64,000 nucleotides of DNA from positions 1-64,000 of the forward strand of contig CANFHA010000023.1 in the NCBI GenBank assembly GCA_947446645.1, in the 5' to 3' direction. A program made the position numbers and the translations under genes. This DNA comes from Chitinophagaceae bacterium (GTDB taxonomy: Bacteria; Bacteroidota; Bacteroidia; Chitinophagales; Chitinophagaceae). The notes beneath the pieces are model-generated. The model was not told where the DNA came from. It searched no databases and saw nothing but the letters and a program-made list of their open reading frames with translations. Shown here piece by piece: positions 8,969 to 17,732 of the stretch; the stretch's first letter is position 1; every line of letters begins with the position of its first letter.

Positions 8969-8997
8969 TCAATGGCTTAATTGCTTAATGACTCAAT
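8969..8997. repeat. 29-bp intergenic repeat, family A copy 2
   Basis: It is identical to 2871-2899 except for one base. It starts 12 bases after the stop codon of the endonuclease-fold gene. Confidence 0.7.
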
Positions 8998-9018
8998 GTA
9001 AAAATGGTGTTGGTCTTA

Positions 9019-9045
9019 AATAAATAAAGAGGCCGAGGCCTCTTT
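9019..9045. terminator. Bidirectional-type terminator
   Basis: Arms 9026-9033 and 9038-9045 (AAAGAGGC/GCCTCTTT) form an 8-bp stem with a 4-base loop between convergent genes. The best T-rich tail is on the minus strand, so it most likely ends the small gene at 9072-9245. Confidence 0.6.
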
Positions 9046-9071
9046 AAGTTTACTGATATCTCAGCTAAAAA

Positions 9072-9245
9072 TTATTGTTTTCTTCCATGGTTATCTTTTC
9101 GGCCAAGGGTTGTTTTGTCGCCCTTTTTGGCGGTATCATTTTGTTCATCCATAGAAGTCTGGCGAAGCTGTTTTTTGCTTTGCTCGTCCTGTCCCTGTCT
9201 TTCGTCTTTTAAGCCTTGCTGGCCTCGATTCTTATTCTGTTCCAT
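9072..9245 (-). CDS. Small, very hydrophilic 57-residue protein
   Basis: Translation of the minus strand from the ATG at 9243-9245 gives 57 residues made almost wholly of Lys, Gln, Asp, Gly, Arg, Asn and Ser (start MEQNKNRGQQGLKDERQGQD), with no hydrophobic segment and no cysteine. It ends in GRKQ and is followed by a hairpin terminator at 9019-9045. Composition of this kind suggests a disordered, stress-type protein, as in small KGG-like or hydrophilin proteins, but I recognise no family. The start is the only ATG near the 5' end; the ribosome-binding site is weak. Confidence 0.6.
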   Translation of the reverse strand: MEQNKNRGQQGLKDERQGQDEQSKKQLRQTSMDEQNDTAKKGDKTTLGRKDNHGRKQ

Positions 9246-9406
9246 AACACATAATTTACTGCCTATCCAGTCACTAATTCTGTGCCACGGTGTATGAGTA
9301 CTTTAACGTTATAAATGGGGTTGTGCTATAACTGGTAAGTCGTGAGTCAGAAGTAGTAAGTGGCGTATTGTGTGTAAAAAGAGCAACAAAAAGTTTGGGG
9401 ATTGGT

Positions 9407-9955
9407 CTAGTGCCTGAGCTGTTCCCATTCCTTTCTTGTGATGCGGAATATGTCTACTTCATGGTCCCGCCAGGAGGCTCCTGTTTCCGTAAGTGTCATG
9501 CCGTTTCGGAGTGCTACTTTTTTAGACAAAAAATTGAGCGGATGAATGATGGAAACGATAGATGGGGCGAAGTTGTTGTTAAAGCCATAGTCGCGAAATG
9601 CCTGTGCCGCTTCTAAAGCATAACCCTTGCCCCAGTATTTGCGTAGCAGGTGGTAGCCCACTTCTACTTCGGGTATGCCGTTTACATCTTGCGTCAGCAA
9701 CCCGCACATGCCAATGAGTTCGCCGCTCTCTTTTTCAATAAGCGCCTGTAGCCCCAGCCTGTTTTCCTGGTAGCGTTTGAGGGTGAAATCAATCATTATG
9801 TGTGCCCGCTCCACTGCCGGGGCTGAGGGATCTATGATATTAATGAAGGTGCAGTTTATGGGGTCTGCAAAAAAGCTGGTCCACGGGGTGGCATCGGTGG
9901 GTATGAGGAAGCGGCTAATGAGCCTAGGTGTTTCTATACCATCTGTGTAGGTCAT
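9407..9955 (-). CDS. GNAT acetyltransferase, RimJ/RimL-like
   Basis: The 182-residue protein has a full GNAT fold: the N-terminal TPRLISRFL motif common to RimJ/RimL-type enzymes, a central beta strand GELIGMCGLL, and the acetyl-CoA pyrophosphate loop region VGYHLLRKYWGKGYALEAAQ. The C-terminal FLSKKVALRNGMTLTETG matches the usual 'N-x-x-S-x-x-x-x-E-K-x-G-F' segment with changes. It should transfer acetyl from acetyl-CoA to an amine, possibly a protein N-terminus or a small molecule. It stands alone between small intergenic repeats. Confidence 0.88.
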   Translation of the reverse strand: MTYTDGIETPRLISRFLIPTDATPWTSFFADPINCTFINIIDPSAPAVERAHIMIDFTLKRYQENRLGLQALIEKESGELIGMCGLLTQDVNGIPEVEVGYHLLRKYWGKGYALEAAQAFRDYGFNNNFAPSIVSIIHPLNFLSKKVALRNGMTLTETGASWRDHEVDIFRITRKEWEQLRH

Positions 9956-10062
9956 AAGTCAAAAGTAAATAGGAAAACGTATGAAAATGCAGGAATATCC
10001 AATTCCTCCTTCCCTGCAAAAGTGTTACTTTTACCCGATAATAAATTGCATATATATTTATA

Positions 10063-11232
10063 ATGTCTGACAACAACCGTTACAACCTGCGAGGCGTATC
10101 CGCACAGAAAGAAGATGTACATAAGGCAGTTGCAAAACTGGATAAGGGATTGTTCCCGAATGCATTTTGCAAAGTGTATCCTGACTACTGGGGTGGGGAC
10201 CCAGCTTACTGCAACCTGATGCATGCCGATGGCGCAGGCACAAAATCGATACTTGCCTACCTGTACTGGAAAGAGACAGGGGACATGAGTGTATGGCAGG
10301 GCATAGCCATAGACAGCATAGTGATGAACATAGACGACCTGCTGTGTGTGGGCGCTACGGGGCCTTTTACCTATTCGTCTACAATAGGGCGTAACAAGCA
10401 CCTGATACCGGGTGAGGTGATATCGGCTATCATTAATGGCACACAGGCTTATTTTGATAAGCTGAAGGAATATGGGATAGATGTCCACTTCCTGGGTGGA
10501 GAGACGGCTGATGTGGGTGATGTGGTGCGCACTGTGATAGTAGATGGCACAATGGGTTGCCGCATGGAGCGCAGCAAGCTGGTGACTACTGAAAAAATGC
10601 GGGCGGGAGACGTTGTAGTGTCGCTGGCGAGCTATGGACAGGCTACCTATGAAGATGAATATAACAGCGGTATGGGCAGCAACGGACTTACCAGCGCGCG
10701 CCACGAAATGCTGAAAAAGGAATACGCAAAACGATACCCCGAAAGCGTGGACCCAAACCTGCCGGATGAGGTGGTGTATAACGGCAAGTATGCCGTGACG
10801 GATGCTACCGACACGCCGCTGGATATGGGTAAAATGATACTATCGCCAACGAGGACGTATGCGCCCGTGGTGCTGAAGGTGCTGCAACAGCACTTTGATA
10901 AAATACATGGCATTATACATTGCAGTGGGGGAGGGCAGAGCAAGTGCCTGCATTATCTGCCATCGCCTATGAGGGTGGTGAAGAACAATTTATTGCCGAT
11001 TCCTCCGTTATTTAATATGATTCAGCAATCTGCCGGAACAGATTGGCGGGAGATGTACCAGGTATTTAACATGGGCCAGCGGTTGGAGCTGTTTACTGAC
11101 AAAGACACCGCTAAAGAAATAATTGAGATCGCAAAGAGCTTTAATATAGATGCGCAGGTATCAGGCTATGTAGAAAACGCAGAGAAGAAAGAAGTGGTGA
11201 TAGAGAGTGAGCATGGACGGTTTGTGTATTAA
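10063..11232 (+). CDS. purM: Phosphoribosylformylglycinamidine cyclo-ligase (AIR synthase)
   Basis: This 389-residue enzyme closes the imidazole ring of AIR with ATP in purine synthesis. It shows the PurM pattern: DGAGTKSILAYLYWKETGD near the N-terminus, then IDSIVMNIDDLLCVGATGP, the FLGGETADVGDVVRTV segment and the C-terminal MGQRLELF. The Gly-rich GGGQSKCLHYLP segment fits the substrate site. The length and divergent sequence fit the longer Bacteroidota form rather than the E. coli type. The ATG at 10063 has an A/T-rich leader and no strong Shine-Dalgarno sequence. No other pur gene is adjacent. Confidence 0.9.
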   Translation: MSDNNRYNLRGVSAQKEDVHKAVAKLDKGLFPNAFCKVYPDYWGGDPAYCNLMHADGAGTKSILAYLYWKETGDMSVWQGIAIDSIVMNIDDLLCVGATGPFTYSSTIGRNKHLIPGEVISAIINGTQAYFDKLKEYGIDVHFLGGETADVGDVVRTVIVDGTMGCRMERSKLVTTEKMRAGDVVVSLASYGQATYEDEYNSGMGSNGLTSARHEMLKKEYAKRYPESVDPNLPDEVVYNGKYAVTDATDTPLDMGKMILSPTRTYAPVVLKVLQQHFDKIHGIIHCSGGGQSKCLHYLPSPMRVVKNNLLPIPPLFNMIQQSAGTDWREMYQVFNMGQRLELFTDKDTAKEIIEIAKSFNIDAQVSGYVENAEKKEVVIESEHGRFVY

Positions 11233-11266
11233 TTGAAATAGAATAAGAAACCTAACACTCAGAAAG

Positions 11267-12853
11267 ATGAGACACCTATCTAAAACCCATTTGTTTTTAT
11301 TTTTCATATTACTTATTTCGGGTTATTCCCAGGCACAATCGTGGAATGTAATAGGCTCGGCTGGCTTCACTTCAGGTGCTGCCGGCTGGACCTCCATTGC
11401 TATAGACAAAGCTGGTACGCCATATGTGTTATATAGGGATGAAGTAAACTGGAGGCGTTCTACTGTGATGAAATATGACGGGAGCGCCTGGGTGGCAGTT
11501 GGTGGTGCTTTCTCTACGGGCGGCACATTCTGGAATTCCATAGTTATTGACAGTGCCGGGAAACCTTATGTAACCTACCAGGACTCGGCATACGGTAACG
11601 GAATAGTAGTAAAAAAGTATACTGGAAGCCTATGGGTAAATGTTGGGACGCCAGGGTTTTCAGGGGGAGTAGTTCAGGAACCTACAATCGCTTTAACGAA
11701 GGGTGGAACTCCTTATGTAGCTTTTGAAGATTTTAACCACTCGTACAAGCTTACTGTAATGAAGTTTAGTGGTGGTAGTTGGGTAACAGTAGGTCCCGCG
11801 GGGCTATCGCCTGGCGTGGTAGGCCATCCGGCAATCGCATTGGATAGCGCGGATATGCCCTATGTAACTTTCGGGGACCAAACGACAGCCGGCTATCCAA
11901 ACACAGTAATGAAGTATGACGGAACCAACTGGGTATTTGTTGGCCCACCTCATTTTTCTGCAGGAAACACGTATGGGAACACAATAGCAATAGATCGCTT
12001 TGGAACGCCTTATGTTGCGTACAGCGACTACGCCAATGGCCGAAAAGTAACTGTGATGAAATATGATGGGAGTAATTGGGTAAATGTTGGCAGTCCGGGA
12101 TTTTCGGATACCATCGTGCTATATTTATCACTCGCACTGGATGGCTGCGGAACGCCGTTTGTAGGTTACAGTGAGTCATCGACAATATATGCGACGGTGA
12201 AAAAATATGACGGTATCAACTGGGTAACCGTGGGGACCACAGGATTTTCGTCGGGACAAACACTCTACAATTCATTGGCTGTAGACTGGAACGGCACACC
12301 CTATATGGCATTCTCTGAAAACACTTATGGCGGAAAAGCTACTGCAATGAGATTTCAAATACCTCCGTCTGCAATTGAGGGTATTACTACTATTTGCATT
12401 GATTCAAGCACTACACTTACTGACTCCGCACCCTCTGGTATATGGAAGAGCGATAATACTGCCGTGGCCATTGTGGATGCTTGCGCAGGTGTTGTTAAAG
12501 GTATTTCCGCGGGAACAGTAACTCTATCTTATACCGCCTATGACAGCACGGTGACAACGATTGTTACCGTCAGCAACTGTGTCACTACAAAGGTTCATGC
12601 AAAAAACGGCGATTCACCTTTCGTGACAATATCGCCAAATCCAAGCCGTGGTTGCTTTGCATTAAAGCTTTCGTCTGATGTTACTGAAAACGTGACAATC
12701 ATTATCACAAACATCTTTGGGCAAAAGGTGAAAGAGAATGTGATTACCACAAATACGAGTACAGAACTACAATTAAATGCGTTGCCGGGTATTTATTTTA
12801 TGTCGGCTGCTACCAAAAACGAATGTGTAACTTCGAAAATAATAGTTGAGTAA
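11267..12853 (+). CDS. Secreted seven-repeat beta-propeller protein with Ig-like unit and T9SS tail
   Basis: The 528-residue protein has a signal peptide (residues 1-23, ending GYSQAQ). Seven repeats of about 50 residues follow (about 30-365), each with a core like SIAIDKAGTPYVLY and a strand like VMKYDGSNWVNVG; seven units suggest a closed seven-bladed propeller. Next comes one Ig-like unit (EGITTICIDSSTTLTD to VTVSNC) of the type repeated in the giant protein at 17733-29507. A type A T9SS domain ends the chain (ISPNPSRGCFALKL, LPGIYFM). It is probably a surface binding protein; the ligand is unknown. Confidence 0.82.
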   Translation: MRHLSKTHLFLFFILLISGYSQAQSWNVIGSAGFTSGAAGWTSIAIDKAGTPYVLYRDEVNWRRSTVMKYDGSAWVAVGGAFSTGGTFWNSIVIDSAGKPYVTYQDSAYGNGIVVKKYTGSLWVNVGTPGFSGGVVQEPTIALTKGGTPYVAFEDFNHSYKLTVMKFSGGSWVTVGPAGLSPGVVGHPAIALDSADMPYVTFGDQTTAGYPNTVMKYDGTNWVFVGPPHFSAGNTYGNTIAIDRFGTPYVAYSDYANGRKVTVMKYDGSNWVNVGSPGFSDTIVLYLSLALDGCGTPFVGYSESSTIYATVKKYDGINWVTVGTTGFSSGQTLYNSLAVDWNGTPYMAFSENTYGGKATAMRFQIPPSAIEGITTICIDSSTTLTDSAPSGIWKSDNTAVAIVDACAGVVKGISAGTVTLSYTAYDSTVTTIVTVSNCVTTKVHAKNGDSPFVTISPNPSRGCFALKLSSDVTENVTIIITNIFGQKVKENVITTNTSTELQLNALPGIYFMSAATKNECVTSKIIVE

Positions 12854-12872
12854 AATAAGTTTAACCGTAAAA

Positions 12873-13781
12873 ATGAAAAAAATGTACCAACTCTTAAAAA
12901 CCGCTTTATACGTTATTATCTTAAGTTGTGGGGCTGTGCCGGTAATCGCTCAGGATAAGATATATAAGACAGACGGCAGTGTGCTGGAATCTAAAGTGAA
13001 GCAGGTAGGGGTAAAGGCGATAGTGTTTAAGCGGTTTAACAACCAGGATGGCCCGGAATACACTATTCTGAAAAAGGAGGTGGTGAAGATCGTGTATGAA
13101 AACGGAACAACTGATATGTTTAACCAGCGCGAACCCGATGACCGTGAGGAGGGCCTGGTGCATAGTAAGACATCTGGGCATGTGAAAAAAGGCACGAAAA
13201 AATATGGCAATAATTTTATTGCGGTGACGCCTGCGGCGTATACCGTGGCTATGGATGGCAGCATGAACGACGTAGGAGTAGGCATCAGCTACGAGCGCCT
13301 GCTTGATAAAAAGGGGCACATAGGGCTAAACTTGCCGGTGCTTATGTGTTTTACTTCTAACCGGGATTTTAATAATTACCGCTATTATTATGGGGGCAAT
13401 AATCCCAGTTATTCCGGTAACTATCATTCTTTTTTCTTTGAGCCAAGTCTCAAATTCTATCCCGCCAGCAGCAGGGAGGCCGTAAGGTATTCGCTCGGTG
13501 CGTCTCTCTTTTGCTCGCTGGGCACCGAGCCGTCGGCTGTGTATAGTTATAACAACTATTATGGCAGTGGTACGCCAACGGAAGGTACTTACCAATATTC
13601 CATTATAGGGTTTATGCTGGCCAATTCTGTGAACATAATGGCCGGCAACCATGTGTACATGGCAATAGACCTGGCTGCAGGTGTACCCGTATCAGACAAC
13701 AGGCATGCTAACAAAGATGGACTGGAATTTTTACTGGGGCCCTTTTTGCAGTTTGGCTTTAAGCTAGGGTACCGTTACTAA
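12873..13781 (+). CDS. Envelope protein with N-terminal DKIYK/DNQxGPEY domain, paralogue 1
   Basis: The product is about 302 residues. The frame opens at 12846, overlapping the previous gene, but the Met at 12873 gives a clean signal peptide ending VPVIAQ. After it comes a small beta domain (DKIYKTDGSVLESKVKQVG, then NQDGPEYTILKKEVVKIVY) that recurs in the next gene. A linker rich in Lys, Gly and His follows, then an antiparallel beta region (about 130-302) ending LQFGFKLGYRY, like an outer-membrane barrel with an aromatic C-terminus. The function is unknown. It forms a tandem pair with the gene 52 bases downstream. Confidence 0.75.
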   Translation: MKKMYQLLKTALYVIILSCGAVPVIAQDKIYKTDGSVLESKVKQVGVKAIVFKRFNNQDGPEYTILKKEVVKIVYENGTTDMFNQREPDDREEGLVHSKTSGHVKKGTKKYGNNFIAVTPAAYTVAMDGSMNDVGVGISYERLLDKKGHIGLNLPVLMCFTSNRDFNNYRYYYGGNNPSYSGNYHSFFFEPSLKFYPASSREAVRYSLGASLFCSLGTEPSAVYSYNNYYGSGTPTEGTYQYSIIGFMLANSVNIMAGNHVYMAIDLAAGVPVSDNRHANKDGLEFLLGPFLQFGFKLGYRY

Positions 13782-13833
13782 TTAAAGTTCAGGCATAGTG
13801 TGATTTCAGAACAACATTTTAAAAACAAACTTT

Positions 13834-14676
13834 ATGCAATTAAAAACACTTTTACTCTCAGCAGTTGCCTTATTCGTAATCAGCTCTTCGTACGCACAGG
13901 ATAAAATATACAAAAGGAGCGGAGATATTGTAGATGCCAAAATAAAAAGTGTAGGCACCAAAACCATCACCTACGTGCGATATGACAATCAGACGGGGCC
14001 GGAATATACTATAGTGAAAGCTGAGGTGCAGAAGATAAAATACATGAACGGGAGCGAAGACGAGTTTCCGGGCAGGGGCAGGAAGAAGGGAGCTGGTACA
14101 AATGACCAGGAAGATGCAGCAGATAAGGCCCCGGGTAAAAAGGCCGAGTATGGCGCCAGTGTGATAACGATATCGCCCATGCAGTTCTCGGAAAATGGAT
14201 TAGGATTAGGGCTGAGCTATGAGCATGCAATAGATAAAAAAGGCATTATCGCATTTTATCTGCCTGTGGCGGCTACCTTTAACCTGAACAGCAATCATTT
14301 TGACCCGAATACCGGGAACACAGTAAACGGGCACCAGGACGCGATGTTTTATGTGATGCCGGGTGTAAAAGTTTATCCTACAGGAAGCTTTGGAAGTGTG
14401 CGCTACGCAGTGGGGCCATCGCTGGTGATAGGTGATGGAGAGAAGTCGACGATGGACTATTCATATAGCTCGGGTAATCCGGCGGTTTACAACACCAAAT
14501 CACACTTTGTGCTAGGTATAATGGTAAACAATTCGCTCAACATTAATCCTACACCTCACATTTACCTGGGGCTGGAGCTGGGGCTTGGCTTTACGTATAT
14601 GAACCGGGTTGATGCTGTGAATCAAAATACGCTGTTCCTGGCACAGGGTGGATTCAGGATAGGATACAGGTTTTAA
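13834..14676 (+). CDS. Envelope protein with N-terminal DKIYK/DNQxGPEY domain, paralogue 2
   Basis: The 280-residue protein has a signal peptide (1-21, ending SSSYAQ), then DKIYKRSGDIVDAKIKSVG and NQTGPEYTIVKAEVQKIKY, closely matching the gene upstream. After a charged linker the beta-rich C-terminal part ends GGFRIGYRF, again resembling a barrel end. The two genes share order, length and motifs, so they arose by tandem duplication and then diverged. No catalytic motif is visible. It may be an outer-membrane protein with a periplasmic domain; that is inference. Confidence 0.75.
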   Translation: MQLKTLLLSAVALFVISSSYAQDKIYKRSGDIVDAKIKSVGTKTITYVRYDNQTGPEYTIVKAEVQKIKYMNGSEDEFPGRGRKKGAGTNDQEDAADKAPGKKAEYGASVITISPMQFSENGLGLGLSYEHAIDKKGIIAFYLPVAATFNLNSNHFDPNTGNTVNGHQDAMFYVMPGVKVYPTGSFGSVRYAVGPSLVIGDGEKSTMDYSYSSGNPAVYNTKSHFVLGIMVNNSLNINPTPHIYLGLELGLGFTYMNRVDAVNQNTLFLAQGGFRIGYRF

Positions 14677-14841
14677 GTCAAAAGTAGAAAGTGAAAAGCC
14701 AAAAGTTGTGTGGTTGGGTAACTGTGGCGGACCCTTGATCGAGAGAAGTGAATAATTGAATTCTGTTATAAAGATGTTCTGTTTCACCTATTGACTTTGC
14801 GTGTTTTTTTATTGCCCAACTATTTGCCATCCTTCAATGAG

Positions 14842-15414
14842 TTAATTCAGGAGATTTGCCAGCACATGGAATGAGGATGCAATGTTCAGCTGCGTGCCTG
14901 TGGCAGGTATGGCATTTACATGGGTGTTGATCCGGAAGTAAATGGTGTCCTGGATGAAGTAGTTTTTAAGGTTCACATCTGTTACTGTATTCATGCTGAG
15001 TGTAGTAAGTCCCTTAGCTACGCTGTATTGATAGGCAACGAGCATTTTTGGCTGATCTTGCGCTGATATATATACCTGCACACTATCAAGAAAGTCGAAG
15101 TTTTGGGTAGCGGGAGCGAGTATCTGTAGGGAAAGTGATTTAAGATCTACCGTTGTTATCTTGCTCGCGCTGGTATTGTATGTAACTAGATACTGGCCGG
15201 AGTTAGTGGCAAAACCTACTGCGGGAAGGCCGATAGAAATGCCTCCTGCAGGAAGGGCGGTTCCAAAAGAGTCGTCTGCCACCTGGGGCACGTCTACCTG
15301 CTGCGAGTAGGGTACATTAAAGTTGATATTGCCGATCTGGCCTACTTTAATGCAGCCCGGTAAAAGGAAAATTATCGCGATCATCGCCACTGAAATTATC
15401 TTATTCATATCCAT
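14842..15414 (-). CDS. Hypothetical lipoprotein
   Basis: The product is about 190 residues from the Met at 15414. The open frame extends to 15477, but that would add a second hydrophobic run before the real signal. The lipobox is IIFLLPGC (Cys about 18 residues from the chosen start). The rest is beta-rich, with segments such as LKSLSLQILAPATQNFDFLD and VQVYISAQDQPKMLVAYQY. I recognise no family. It is convergent with the gene upstream and divergent from mtaB. Confidence 0.65.
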   Translation of the reverse strand: MDMNKIISVAMIAIIFLLPGCIKVGQIGNINFNVPYSQQVDVPQVADDSFGTALPAGGISIGLPAVGFATNSGQYLVTYNTSASKITTVDLKSLSLQILAPATQNFDFLDSVQVYISAQDQPKMLVAYQYSVAKGLTTLSMNTVTDVNLKNYFIQDTIYFRINTHVNAIPATGTQLNIASSFHVLANLLN

Positions 15415-15440
15415 CAGTTTATACAGTACTAAAGCAAAAC

Positions 15441-15474
15441 TTGTGCCGTAGATAGTAATATTAACGTAATTTCG
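15441..15474 (+). promoter_or_regulatory. Candidate promoter of the mtaB-like gene
   Basis: TTG (15441-15443), a 23-base spacer and TAATTTCG (15467-15474) match the Bacteroidota promoter pattern with one mismatch in the -7 box. It lies 38 bases before the start codon. Confidence 0.4.
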
Positions 15475-15512
15475 CACGCCTGATTCTTATATGGGGCAGA
15501 TTTAATATTTCT

Positions 15513-16796
15513 ATGGGTAGATCAGTAGCCTTTCACACATTGGGTTGCAAACTGAATTTTTCTGAGACCTCGACATTGAGCCGGGTGCTGGAGGCAGACG
15601 GTTTTGTGAAAAAGGAGTTTGAGGAAGAGGCAGACGTATATGTGATAAACACCTGCTCGGTAACGGAAAATGCGGATAAGGAATGCCGCATGATAGTGAG
15701 GCGTATACAGAAGCGGGCACCAGATGCAATGGTGGTGATAACGGGCTGCTATGCACAACTAAAACCAAATGAAATAGCAAAAATAGAAGGTGTGGACCTA
15801 GTGCTTGGCGCTGCTGAGAAATTTAACCTTGCCACTCATCTAAAAGAAATAACAAAGGGACCTGCAGATGGCGGCGGCGCTAAAATATGCTCCTGCGACA
15901 TAGCGGATGTAAACGGATTTCAGAGCTCGTTTTCAGTAAACGACAGAACACGGGCTTTCCTGAAAGTGCAGGACGGCTGTGACTATAATTGCAGCTTCTG
16001 TACCATACCCCTGGCTCGTGGCCATAGCCGAAGCGATAGCATAGAGGGTGTGCTGCGTAATATGCAGGAACTGGCTGCTACCGGTACTAAAGAGATAGTG
16101 CTGACGGGCATAAACCTGGGAGATTTTGGAAAAGGCGCTGACGGCGGCAAAACAAGAGATAGTTCGTTTTATGAGCTTGTACAAGCAATGGACGAGCAAG
16201 AGGGGATAGAACGTATCCGCATCTCATCTATAGAGCCTAACCTGCTTACTAATGAGATCATCGAATTTGTGGCTGGATCGCGCAAGTTCATGCCACATTT
16301 TCACATACCGCTGCAAAGCGGGAGCGACAAGATACTGGGGCTCATGCGCCGCAGGTATAAACGTGAGCTTTACGAGGACAGGGTAGCGTATATAAAACAA
16401 CTGATGCCTCATTGCTGCATCGGTGCTGACGTGATAGTCGGTTTTCCGTCAGAGAGTGATGCAGACTTTAAGGATACGTACGATTTTTTGCACCGTGTGG
16501 AGGTTTCTTACCTGCATGTATTTACTTACTCAGAACGGGCGAATACACTTGCTCCCAATATAAAGCCTATAGTGCCTGTGCATATACGCAACGAGCGGAA
16601 TAAGGCGCTCAGGAACCTGTCTTACCAAAAGATGCAATACTTTACAGAGCAGCACCATGGCAGCAAACGCAAGGTGTTGTTTGAGATAGCAGGCAAGAAC
16701 GGGATGATGGAGGGATTTACAGATAACTACATTAAGGTGCAAACGCTATACAGGCCTGAATGGGAAAAGCAAATGGTGGATTGGGTGATCAGTTGA
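15513..16796 (+). CDS. mtaB: tRNA t6A37 methylthiotransferase, MtaB type
   Basis: This 427-residue radical-SAM enzyme would insert a methylthio group into t6A37 of ANN-decoding tRNAs. The N-terminal UPF0004 domain supplies three Fe-S cysteines (C12 in HTLGCKLN, C48 in NTCSVTENA, C79 in TGCYAQ). The radical-SAM cluster motif CDYNCSFCTIP has C156, C160 and C163. The length and the HTLGCKLN/TENADKECR style fit MtaB better than MiaB or RimO. The stop codon falls inside a short tandem repeat (16787-16842). It stands alone with its own promoter. Confidence 0.9.
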   Translation: MGRSVAFHTLGCKLNFSETSTLSRVLEADGFVKKEFEEEADVYVINTCSVTENADKECRMIVRRIQKRAPDAMVVITGCYAQLKPNEIAKIEGVDLVLGAAEKFNLATHLKEITKGPADGGGAKICSCDIADVNGFQSSFSVNDRTRAFLKVQDGCDYNCSFCTIPLARGHSRSDSIEGVLRNMQELAATGTKEIVLTGINLGDFGKGADGGKTRDSSFYELVQAMDEQEGIERIRISSIEPNLLTNEIIEFVAGSRKFMPHFHIPLQSGSDKILGLMRRRYKRELYEDRVAYIKQLMPHCCIGADVIVGFPSESDADFKDTYDFLHRVEVSYLHVFTYSERANTLAPNIKPIVPVHIRNERNKALRNLSYQKMQYFTEQHHGSKRKVLFEIAGKNGMMEGFTDNYIKVQTLYRPEWEKQMVDWVIS

Positions 16797-16842
16797 TCAG
16801 TTGATCAGTTGATTAGTTGATTAGTTGATTAGTTGGTTGGTT
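16787..16842. repeat. 8-bp tandem repeat overlapping the mtaB stop codon
   Basis: Three copies of GATCAGTT (16787-16810) are followed by three of GATTAGTT (16811-16834) and a decayed copy, GGTTGGTT (16835-16842). The first unit boundary provides the mtaB stop codon TGA. A similar unit (TTGACTAG) appears at 53489-53520 after anmK. Confidence 0.85.
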
Positions 16843-16957
16843 TAATAGTTGGAGGGTTGTCTATTGATGGTGGGGGCTATTGTCCGCTAACGCGTAAGGG
16901 CCGGAGTTATACCGGCTAATCACGATGCCGATTTTTAAGGACTACAGGGAATTGCAT

Positions 16958-16992
16958 AAAAAAAGCAAGAGCATAAAACTCTTGCTTTTTTT
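16958..16992 (-). terminator. Terminator of the HU gene
   Basis: Arms 16958-16971 and 16979-16992 form a 14-bp stem whose outer seven pairs are an A-run against a T-run. It lies 19 bases past the HU stop codon and could work in both directions. Confidence 0.85.
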
Positions 16993-17010
16993 AATTCCTG
17001 CAAAATGAAA

Positions 17011-17301
17011 TTATTTTTTCGCTTTGCCACCTGCGATCTTAGCTGCGAAATCTTTTCCTGCTTTGAACTTAGGAACTTTCCTCGCTTTGATCTTAATAGT
17101 AGCACCGGTTTGTGGATTGCGACCATTTCTTGCAGCACGGCTAGAAACTGAGAATGTACCAAACCCAACGAGCGTAACTGTATCACCTTTTTTCAGTGTA
17201 GATACCACCGCGCTTGTAAATGATTCGAGAGCGTCACCAGCTTGCTTTTTAGTCATGCCGGAATCTTTGGTAATTTGTTCGATTAATTCTGCTTTGTTCA
17301 T
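17011..17301 (-). CDS. HU-family DNA-binding protein
   Basis: The 96-residue protein has the normal HU/IHF layout: N-terminal helices ([20 protein letters not shown]), then [20 protein letters not shown], then the beta-arm with [20 protein letters not shown] and a Lys-rich end (AGGKAKK). It binds DNA as a dimer and shapes the nucleoid. It stands alone with a strong terminator. Confidence 0.95.
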   Translation of the reverse strand: MNKAELIEQITKDSGMTKKQAGDALESFTSAVVSTLKKGDTVTLVGFGTFSVSSRAARNGRNPQTGATIKIKARKVPKFKAGKDFAAKIAGGKAKK

Positions 17302-17380
17302 AATTGCACAGTTTGTTTTGAAATGCTATAATACAACAATTCCGGCGAATATTATAGTATCTTCATGGGGATATTTATTT

Positions 17381-17632
17381 ATGGCAGATAGTTTTGGGAT
17401 TGAGGTGGAGTTTAAGGGGAAAGTATATGATTTTGAGGCCCAGCTTGTGAGCACGGGATATACTTATAAATTCTGCGTAATAATTAACGGTATTGAAGTA
17501 GTTTATGAGCCTGATGAGGAGCGTAGTTACCGGGCAATGGTAAATGGAACAGACCAGGCTAAAATAAGCGATCTGGACAGGGAATTAATAAAACTTACGG
17601 GCAGTATACTTGAATCAATACGAAACGCATAG
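17381..17632 (+). CDS. Hypothetical 83-residue protein
   Basis: The open frame reaches back to 17024, antisense to HU, so I take the Met at 17381, which lies beyond the HU start. The product (MADSFGIEVEFKGKVYDFEA...) is soluble, acidic, beta-strand-rich at the start and helical at the end (LDRELIKLTGSILESIRNA). It has no signal peptide or cysteine motif. I do not recognise a family, but the length, composition and terminator at 17674 support a real gene. Confidence 0.6.
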   Translation: MADSFGIEVEFKGKVYDFEAQLVSTGYTYKFCVIINGIEVVYEPDEERSYRAMVNGTDQAKISDLDRELIKLTGSILESIRNA

Positions 17633-17673
17633 TATTCGTGGATTTTGCTGTTTTGTAAGACCCATTTAAAATG

Positions 17674-17713
17674 AAAGAAGCTGCCTCATGGTATTTGAGA
17701 CAGCTTCTTTTTT
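17674..17713. terminator. Bidirectional terminator between convergent genes
   Basis: Arms 17674-17683 and 17701-17710 (AAAGAAGCTG/CAGCTTCTTT), with a further 3-bp inner stem, form a hairpin between the small gene ending at 17632 and the giant gene ending at 17733. The plus strand ends in a T-run to 17713. Confidence 0.8.
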
Positions 17714-17732
17714 CGATCAATAAGGCAAGTCG

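Noticed and set aside
9960-9967. Perfect minus-strand -7 box (TACTTTTG) next to the GNAT start
   Set aside because: It lies only four bases before the start codon and is part of a short repeat family, so a working promoter there is unlikely.
9952-10704. Minus-strand frame of 250 codons opposite purM
   Set aside because: It is antisense to a complete purM gene and its product is His/Tyr/Cys-rich with no domain.
16787-16842. Possible CRISPR array
   Set aside because: The units are 8 bp with no spacers and no cas genes nearby; it is a simple tandem repeat.
17024-17380. Upstream extension of the 83-residue gene antisense to HU
   Set aside because: The extension reads antisense through the whole HU gene; the ATG at 17381 lies cleanly outside it.
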